Shown here piece by piece: positions 1 to 5,001 of a stretch of DNA of 7,681 nt. Origin of the DNA: an uncultured Planctomycetaceae bacterium (GTDB lineage Bacteria; Planctomycetota; Planctomycetia; Pirellulales; Pirellulaceae). A program made the position numbers and the translations under genes. The number at the start of each line of letters is the position of its first letter. Positions within the stretch are counted from its first letter, which is position 1. Where the stretch lies: the NCBI GenBank assembly GCA_903927685.1, contig CAIYOB010000795.1:1-7681 (forward strand), given 5' to 3'. The notes under the pieces are model-generated. The model saw nothing but the letters and a program-made list of their open reading frames with translations. It was not told the DNA's origin and did not search any database.

Positions 1-833
1 CCGCCGACCGAGACCAGCACGCTGTCCGTGAAATCCGTGAACGCCCCGCCCAGGTCCGTCTGGCCGCTCACGGTGCCGCCGCTGACCGCTTTCAGTTCCA
101 CGCGGTTGGCCGCCAACACGGCGCCCTGGCGAACCTGGACGATGGCCGAGGACGAACTGTCCGCATCGGGCGAGCCGATCAACACCGACACATCCACATC
201 CCGCGTCACCGCCGCCGTGGCGTACAGGTTCGCGGCCGTGATGTCGCCCTGGATGTCGATGGATGCCGAACGGGCGACCAGATCATCCGGATCGGTGACC
301 GTCGCCGCGTCCGCCGCCGTCGCCGTGAGGACGACATCGCCTGTGGCGGTGACCGCCCCCCCGTCGCCGACGGTGATCGATTCGGCGGCCAGCGCCAAGC
401 CGCTGCTCAGAGTCAGCGTGCCCGACACGGTCGCCGAGTCCGTCCCGCCGCCGCCGGTGAAAGCCACCGACTGCAGCGCCACCGACACATTCACGGTCAG
501 CGATTCGTTTGCCGCCGAGCCAGTGATCACGACGTTGCCCGTGCTGTTGGCTAGGGACTGCGACTTGAGGATTACCCCACCCGGCACGCTGCGAAGTCGC
601 AGATCCGAGGCAACCGTGACCAACTCCCACGCCGTGCTGCCGCCGGCTTCGCTGGCCGCGTCGAACAGGAAATCCGTGGCCAGCATCTGCCGCGGCTCCA
701 ACGTTTCCAGGAACATCTGCCGAGAGCGCCGTCGCGCCGCGTGCTGTCCGCGCCGGCGTTTGCGGTCGGCTCTCCGTGCGGTCGGATCAGAAACCCTGGA
801 GGGCCGGGACGGTGCAGATGATGGCGTACTCAT
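1..833 (-). CDS. Large LEPR-motif surface/secreted protein, N-terminal part (runs off left edge)
   Basis: On the minus strand an open frame starts with ATG at 833-831 and continues without a stop to the window edge (277 complete codons). A GAGGA ribosome-binding site lies 6 bases upstream, which fixes the start. The first 40 residues are very rich in Arg, Ser and Pro. They are followed by the LEPR motif (residues 45-48, in FLETLEPRQMLA), typical of planctomycete giant extracellular proteins, where it is thought to belong to an N-terminal targeting region. From residue 55 the sequence is Gly/Ala/Thr/Val/Asp-rich with alternating beta-type patterns (for example VVITGSAANESLTVNV, TGDVVLTATAAD, NRVELKAVSGGTVSG), as in repetitive beta-helix or adhesin-like stalks. 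There are no cysteines. Residues 45-120 match the second LEPR gene of this window at 51 of 76 positions. The C-terminal part and any anchor lie outside the window. Function is unknown; adhesion or cell-envelope structure is only an inference. Confidence 0.85.
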   Translation of the reverse strand, partial: MSTPSSAPSRPSRVSDPTARRADRKRRRGQHAARRRSRQMFLETLEPRQMLATDFLFDAASEAGGSTAWELVTVASDLRLRSVPGGVILKSQSLANSTGNVVITGSAANESLTVNVSVALQSVAFTGGGGTDSATVSGTLTLSSGLALAAESITVGDGGAVTATGDVVLTATAADAATVTDPDDLVARSASIDIQGDITAANLYATAAVTRDVDVSVLIGSPDADSSSSAIVQVRQGAVLAANRVELKAVSGGTVSGQTDLGGAFTDFTDSVLVSVG

Positions 834-1280
834 GGCAGATCCTCGGTGACGGAACAGAGTTGGGCCGGCGCAAAGCTCGCCGGACGGGGGGAAACGGGGA
901 GAACGCCACGGCGCGCCCATGCGGAAGCAACGCGATTGGCAGGGCCGACTTGGCGATACACACGGACGCGGGGAGGCATTTTCGATGGACTCCGCTCACA
1001 GACTCATGGCGGTGAATCAGCGGAGAAAGCGACGTCCAATGCCTGCGGAAACACCGAAACGACGAGCCGAAGCCCGCGGTCAATCCAGGGCCGCTGGACG
1101 CCGACGCATAGAATTCGTGTGAACCGCGTTCTTGCCCACTAATTCAACCACGGCATCTTTGTATCGATCTCCCGACGGAAACGTAAATGGGGACTTTCCC
1201 TCAATCGGACTCAGGTGAATTCCCCATTCGACACCGTCGATCAAACCGAATTGGGGATGATTACGTGAGGGTCCTTGCGT
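834..1280. other. Intergenic stretch between the two LEPR genes; no gene recognised
   Basis: These 447 bases hold only short overlapping frames on both strands, none with a recognisable motif or a good ribosome-binding site. The right part (about 1141-1320) is AT-richer than the surroundings: 1141-1200 has 29 G/C of 60 and 1261-1320 has 26 of 60. A bulged inverted repeat, TCCCCATTCG at 1221-1230 against CGAATTGGGGA at 1247-1257, lies just after the stop of the second LEPR frame. The left end holds the leader and ribosome-binding site of the first LEPR gene. I see no clear promoter. Confidence 0.6.
840..844 (-). promoter_or_regulatory. Ribosome-binding site of the first LEPR gene
   Basis: On the minus strand GAGGA lies 6 bases before the ATG at 833. 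It supports that start over other in-frame choices such as the Met at residue 40, which would remove the Arg-rich leader in front of the LEPR motif. Confidence 0.6.
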
Positions 1281-2045
1281 CTAATTTGACGAGATCGCAA
1301 AAGGTAAAACAAGGGGAAAAACCGCAATCTTTTGCGGGTTTGCGCAACGATGACACGGACCGGCAAGACGGTTTTCGTCGCAGGCGGCAAATCCCTCGAT
1401 CCCAGGGCCCGCTTGCGTTTGCCGGGCTGAGTGGCCGGATACAGTTCTCGTCGGTCGTCGTCCATTATGGAGCCTAACTGCGCAGCCTCGGCGCCGGCCA
1501 AACACGACTCTCCCGTCAAGCGTGCCGGCATCGACGCCGGTCAGTTCCCACTCGGCATCCTTGTCCGCCCCCTGCAACTGGTCATTCCCCCCGCCACTGC
1601 TGACCGTGGCCGCCACCGTGATCGAGCCGACGTACCGCACGACATCGTCGCCCCCGCCCATGTCAGCGGTCAGGGCCAGGCTGTCAACGAACCCCTCCGG
1701 GGCGCTGTCAGACGTTAGCGCGGCGGAAACATTGATAGCCAACGACTGGGCGGCAGCTGAACCCGTGACAACCACCTTGCCGCTGCGATCCGCCAACGGC
1801 AGGGACTTCAGGACGCTGCCGCCGGGGGAAATCCGCAGCTGCAGGTCCGTGCCGTCGCTGACCAACTCCCAGGCGGGACTGCCGCCGGCTTCGCTGGCCG
1901 CGTCGGACAGGAAATCCGAGGCCAGCATCATGCGCGGCTCGAGGCTCTCCAGCAACGGCTGGCGGCGCAGCCGCTTCCTCGCTTGCCGTTTCGCGTCTCG
2001 ACGGGACCGCTTCGTGGGCAGCCGTTGCTTCCGTTGATTCAACAT
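1281..2045 (-). pseudogene. Truncated LEPR-motif protein, paralog of the left-edge gene
   Basis: The frame gives 254 residues from the ATG at 2045 (an in-frame GTG at 2129 would add 28). I prefer 2045 because it puts the LEPR motif at residues 35-38, close to the N-terminus as in the paralog, although no strong ribosome-binding site is visible. Residues 1-30 are Arg/Lys-rich (RKRLRRQPLLESLEPRMMLA). Residues 35-110 match the first LEPR gene at 51 of 76 positions. Two glycine/aspartate-rich turns follow (ADMGGGDDVVRY, SSGGGNDQLQGADKD), then WELTGVDAGTLDGRVVF at residues 166-182. After residue 182 (near 1497) the character changes to Arg/Cys/His-rich sequence unlike the family, and the tail frame crosses a terminator-like hairpin before its stop at 1281. 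Family members are normally far longer. I read it as a duplicate cut short by a deletion, frameshift or insertion, though a short expressed protein is possible. Confidence 0.65.
1317..1337 (-). terminator. Intrinsic terminator candidate, minus strand
   Basis: Read on the minus strand, CCGCAA (1337-1332), a four-base AAGA loop, and TTGCGG (1327-1322) form a perfect 6-bp stem, immediately followed by five T (1321-1317). This is the layout of a factor-independent terminator for leftward transcription. It lies inside the tail of the truncated LEPR frame, 36 bases before that frame's stop, which suggests that the tail was originally non-coding 3' sequence. The stem is short, so termination in vivo is uncertain. 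Confidence 0.45.
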
Positions 2046-2656
2046 GGTCAATCTGCTTCTGGCAGGGGAGGGGCGCAACGAAGCGTCGATCCGAGGAAGG
2101 AAGCGTGCAAGGGCTCTAGGGCAAGACACGCACGAGGGACGGCTTTTTTCCGCCGAGATGCGAAAGAAAGATGAACTGAGGAAAGCTCCTCAACCTACCG
2201 ACTGGTCGCGTCCCCGCCTTGTCAGGCTGCCTTGCCTTGCAGCCGAGCGATGGTCACAACCAACCGTCCTGGATTCGAACCGGTACGCGCCGTCTGCGGA
2301 CCGATTCGTCAGGCGGGACGACGAGCGCCGGGAGGATAGCGTGGCCGCGAGTCACTCTGGGGCGGGAGCCAAGCCGGAACCCGACAACCCTGGCTGAACG
2401 CCACGTTCAATGCCGCCAAGCGCTGGACGCGGACCGCCACCACGTTGGCCCGCCGCTCCGGGGCCCCGCGGGTGCCGACCGCCCGGATCGCCGACAGACT
2501 CCGAACCGCATCTGCGGACGGAACCTGGTGCCAGCTGATGCAACCTGGCCTCCTGCCTGTCCCGCCTCCCTGCCACGGTCGCCTTGACGTGGCAATGCCA
2601 AACATGGGTTCCTCGTCTTGGGTAGGCTTGTCGCCTTGTCAATCCGATCACCTGCC

Positions 2657-2675
2657 GCGACCGCTCCGCGGTCGC
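2657..2675. repeat. Perfect 8-bp stem-loop
   Basis: GCGACCGC and GCGGTCGC are perfect reverse complements separated by three bases (TCC). No T tract follows on either strand, so it is not a standard intrinsic terminator. It lies in the gene-free region upstream of the truncated LEPR gene. It could be a short dispersed palindrome or a chance hairpin in GC-rich DNA. Confidence 0.4.
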
Positions 2676-2757
2676 AATCTATTCCTCCATTCCAGGATGG
2701 ATGACGATAGCGGTTTCACGGAAGAACCTGCAATCGGGTAAATACCGCAACGTGACT

Positions 2758-2773
2758 TGGGGTGTTTACCCCA
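2758..2773. repeat. Small perfect hairpin, 6-bp stem
   Basis: TGGGGT and ACCCCA form a 6-bp stem around a GTTT loop within the gene-free region. There is no T tract and no adjacent gene end, so no role can be assigned. Confidence 0.3.
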
Positions 2774-3155
2774 GGTGCAGTCAGCCTCGTTAGCTCGCTC
2801 GAGGACGCCGGGGACAAAATGCCGACTTGCGGCAGTTCTCTGCCTTGTCTGGTAGAGTACCGCGGAATCGTAGCGGCCGAAAAACGTTTCGATGGCTCGA
2901 CGCACGCCATCGCTGGCCTGCCGTCGTGCTGGTCCCTCAGTTCCTGGGATCTGCCAGGTCTCAAGCAAGGTGGAAGCACGCGCCACTCACGTTGAACGAT
3001 CCAAAACGAGATATCCTGCCGACCTTGGCCCGGGCCAGGGTCCCTTCAGACGGAACTCGCGAACGGATGAAAGACACACGAATGCTTCGACAAGACTGAG
3101 AGTCAGGAGCAACGTGCAACGGAGAGCCCGGAGCAACTCGTGTCGGCAGCGGGGC

Positions 3156-3905
3156 TCATTCCGCTAATCGCCGGAGGCGCGCCAATTCGTCCCGGAGCCG
3201 GGCCATCTCGGCCTCGGCCGCCTGCCGAGCTGCGGCCTCGCGGTCGGCACGTTCGGCTTCGCGCTGTCGGGCCTGGGCTTCGCGCTGCCGAGCCTCGGCT
3301 TCGCGTTGCCGGGCCTCGGCTTCGCGTTGCACTTGGCTGGTTCGCGTCAACAACCGCTCGCCGGTGTCCCAACGCACAAAATCCAAGTGTTTCCCGGCGA
3401 TCCGCAACCGCAGTTCCAGTTCCTGGCTGTCCAACGCACCGTCTGCGTCGGGGACGATGCGCTCGTACCCGTCGCCAGCCAGCCGATAACCCTGCAAGGG
3501 CGGATCCAAGTACTCGCCATGCGGGTCGAACAGGAAGTACTCTTTGACACCCAGTCGGGCGTACAGTTGCGGCTTGTCCCGCGTGTCCGTCCGCCGCGTC
3601 TTTCGCGACGTGGTCTCGATGATCACATCCGGCGTTTTCCCTTCGACCCAGACCTTGTAGGTGCGGCGATTCCCGCGCGGGATCCCCTTGGCCACAAAGG
3701 CGTCCGGCACGACAAAGGTCCGCGGATCGCCTTGCACGTAGTAGACCAGCAGATTGCCTGACACATAGACCTTCTGCCCGCGATAGTAGTCCTCCAGCAT
3801 TTCGATGTGCCGGATCATCTCCTTGCGATGGTCGTCTGTCTCGCCCATAGGCTTGCCGTCCGATTCCGGATAGTAGACTTGGCTGACTTGAATCACGGAA
3901 CTCAT
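3156..3905 (-). CDS. Uma2 family (DUF820) nuclease-fold protein with coiled-coil tail
   Basis: This protein of 249 residues starts at ATG 3905, where AGGAG lies 8 bases upstream; a further 20 in-frame upstream residues lack such a site. Residues 1-185 form a Uma2/DUF820 domain of the PD-(D/E)XK nuclease superfamily. Visible landmarks are VVPDAFV (Asp68), TPDVIIET (Asp93, Glu97), Lys111 in DTRDKPQLYARLGVKEYFLFDP, and the family-typical GV-EYFLFDP end (119-128). The likely catalytic set is Asp68, Glu97 and a nearby Lys, assigned from the family pattern. Residues 193-249 are a charged, Ala/Arg/Glu-rich coiled coil with repeats of the heptad REAEARQ, encoded by 21-bp tandem repeats. Uma2 genes are very numerous in planctomycetes and cyanobacteria and their cellular role is poorly known. 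The gene lies 114 bases downstream of the acetolactate decarboxylase gene on the same strand; co-transcription is possible but unproven. Confidence 0.88.
   Translation of the reverse strand: MSSVIQVSQVYYPESDGKPMGETDDHRKEMIRHIEMLEDYYRGQKVYVSGNLLVYYVQGDPRTFVVPDAFVAKGIPRGNRRTYKVWVEGKTPDVIIETTSRKTRRTDTRDKPQLYARLGVKEYFLFDPHGEYLDPPLQGYRLAGDGYERIVPDADGALDSQELELRLRIAGKHLDFVRWDTGERLLTRTSQVQREAEARQREAEARQREAQARQREAERADREAAARQAAEAEMARLRDELARLRRLAE
3250..3333 (-). repeat. 21-bp tandem repeats encoding REAEARQ heptads
   Basis: Four adjacent 21-base units (3250-3270, 3271-3291, 3292-3312, 3313-3333) share a GCCTCGGCTTCGCGTTGCCG-like core on the plus strand with a few changes each. Read on the minus strand they give QREAEARQREAEARQ-type heptads. 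Because 21 is a multiple of 3, copy changes keep the frame and would only lengthen or shorten the coiled coil of the Uma2-family protein. Confidence 0.8.
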
Positions 3906-3913
3906 GCGAAGGA

Positions 3914-3918
3914 CTCCT
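3914..3918 (-). promoter_or_regulatory. Ribosome-binding site deciding the Uma2 start
   Basis: AGGAG on the minus strand is 8 bases upstream of the ATG at 3905. It favours that start over the longer frame beginning at 3965, whose extra residues (MQPRWQAWQDAVLLRPGVLR) do not resemble the family. Confidence 0.65.
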
Positions 3919-4019
3919 GGCCGCAACAATACCGCGTCTTGCCACGCCTGCCACCGCGGCTGCATCTATCATAATGCCCCCGGACGCGAGGCGAAAGCAG
4001 GCCGGGCCCCGGGCTGGGC

Positions 4020-4724
4020 CTACCGCTCGGCCTGATGCAAGTCCTGGCGAATATCCCGCCGGAAATCCCAGGTCAGGTAGTCCAAGCTCATGGGCAAGGC
4101 GAGTTCCAGGCGGTTGATGAACTGAACGCCGGCCCGCACCCGCCGCGGCCGGCATTCCAGCAGATGGCCACCCGAGCGAAAGTCGGCCGACAGAAAATGC
4201 AGGTGCAGGCCGGGAACGCTGAGCGAAGCCATGAAGGCCGGCGTATAGAAGCCGACTAGCGTGCCTCGGACGTTCTCGTACTGGAACAGCGTCTGCTCGC
4301 GAGCCACTTCGACCAACGTCCGGTAGTTTTCCTGCTTGGGCACCGAACGGGCCTTGATCGCGGCAAACTGGCCTTCGATCCGCAACGCGTAGAACAGGTT
4401 CGGCGAGGGCAGCAGACGGACCAGCCAGTCCAGGAAGTCGTCGTAGGACAGCTCCTGGTCCAAGTCGTCATGGCTGATGGGCCGATACCGTGTGACACAG
4501 GCAAACGGGGTCAGCGCCCGGCCGTCGTCGATGATGTGGACCTGCCCGTCACCGGCAACCTGGTACACCGTACCGTCCAGCAGAACCAATTCGCCGTCCA
4601 GGTCGTTGAAGGTCCCCAGTCCGAAATCCCCGTGCTGCTTGATCTCGTCCAGCGGAACGTTCTGCTCGAACAGGCCCTCGACAAGGGCATTGACCGGGGC
4701 GCACAGATAAATCGTGTTGTCCAT
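4020..4724 (-). CDS. budA: Alpha-acetolactate decarboxylase
   Basis: The 234-residue protein matches acetolactate decarboxylase (BudA/AlsD), a zinc enzyme that converts 2-acetolactate to (R)-acetoin and CO2, a step toward 2,3-butanediol or a drain on branched-chain amino-acid precursors. Landmarks in order are HGDFGLGTFNDLDGELVLLD (31-50, with the conserved acid Glu45), TPFACVTRY (72-80), FYALRIEGQF (111-120), ARSVPKQENY (125-134), NVRGTLVGFYTPAF (151-164), and the zinc-site signature LHLHFLSADFRSGGHLLEC, giving His174, His176 and His187 with the family's H-x-H-x10-H spacing. Length is near the family norm. There is no signal peptide, so it is probably cytoplasmic, whereas some Bacillus-group homologs are exported. 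AGGAG lies 11 bases before the ATG. No acetolactate synthase or butanediol dehydrogenase is visible nearby. The Uma2 gene follows after 114 bases. Confidence 0.93.
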   Translation of the reverse strand: MDNTIYLCAPVNALVEGLFEQNVPLDEIKQHGDFGLGTFNDLDGELVLLDGTVYQVAGDGQVHIIDDGRALTPFACVTRYRPISHDDLDQELSYDDFLDWLVRLLPSPNLFYALRIEGQFAAIKARSVPKQENYRTLVEVAREQTLFQYENVRGTLVGFYTPAFMASLSVPGLHLHFLSADFRSGGHLLECRPRRVRAGVQFINRLELALPMSLDYLTWDFRRDIRQDLHQAER

Positions 4725-4735
4725 CGCGTTCGCGA

Positions 4736-4740
4736 CTCCT
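4736..4740 (-). promoter_or_regulatory. Ribosome-binding site of budA
   Basis: AGGAG on the minus strand lies 11 bases before the ATG at 4724. The spacing is slightly long but acceptable, and no better in-frame start exists nearby. The inverted repeat at 4772-4834 begins only about 30 bases further upstream. Confidence 0.5.
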
Positions 4741-4771
4741 ATCAGCGTTCTGGCCGCTTTGCCGCTATTGC

Positions 4772-4834
4772 AACCCGAAGCGTCAGCGAGGAATCTGGCG
4801 GGAAATCGAGTCAGCCTCGCTCACGCGTCGGGTT
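4772..4834. repeat. 63-bp imperfect inverted repeat of planctomycete dispersed-repeat type
   Basis: The left arm AACCCGAAGCGTCAGCGAGG (4772-4791) and the right arm CCTCGCTCACGCGTCGGGTT (4815-4834) are reverse complements at 18 of 20 positions, separated by 23 bases. From memory, AACCCGAAGCGT-AGCGAGG palindromes recur in many planctomycete genomes and are often mis-called as small proteins with an ATRSVSE-like string, which one frame here also gives. It lies in the 277-base divergent region between budA and the U32 gene. It could be a miniature mobile or REP-like element, and as RNA it would form a strong hairpin in the leader of either gene. Confidence 0.75.
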
Positions 4835-5001
4835 ACGATCGGCGGCCTCTGCGCTCGATCTCGTACGCTTCGGCAGGGGGCCGGTGGAGACATTGAAACA
4901 ACTTCAGCATACCGCCCGGCGGGTCCGTATGCACCGGGGCATTCCGACTGGCATTTCGACTGCAGCCCGTCCGCTTGCCGACTTCGGCACTTCCGGAGAC
5001 A

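Larger units (their letters stand above)
2046..3155. other. 1.1 kb without a supportable gene; possible decayed sequence
   Basis: All frames here are short (at most about 120 codons), overlap on both strands, lack clear ribosome-binding sites, and translate to Arg/Pro-rich or low-complexity sequence with no family motif. Between about 2395 and 2500 one plus frame (WLNATFNAAKRWTRTATT...) has G or C at nearly every third codon position, as real genes here do. A minus frame over the same bases shows the same bias, so strand cannot be decided. This may be a remnant of an old gene. Two small perfect hairpins are listed separately. No tRNA, insertion sequence or CRISPR repeat was recognised. Confidence 0.55.

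Noticed and set aside
28..849. Long plus-strand open frame of 273 codons opposite the left-edge LEPR gene.
   Set aside because: It is an antisense shadow: the minus frame has a ribosome-binding site, the LEPR motif and a close paralog, while the plus translation is low-complexity Ser/Ala/Arg sequence without motifs.
2270..2282. GGATTCGAACC on the plus strand, the reverse complement of a tRNA T-loop (GGTTCGAATCC), suggesting a minus-strand tRNA.
   Set aside because: The T stem pairs at only 3 of 5 positions, and no matching acceptor, D-arm or anticodon arm is found at the expected distance. Probably chance, at most a relic.
3250..3333. Short regularly spaced repeats considered as a CRISPR array.
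   Set aside because: The units are directly adjacent with no spacers, and they encode heptads in frame with the Uma2 protein.
3103..4155. Minus-strand open frame of 350 codons spanning the Uma2 gene and the end of budA.
   Set aside because: It is in a different frame from both genes, which are strongly supported by family motifs. Its translation is Arg/Gly/Pro-rich and matches nothing I know.
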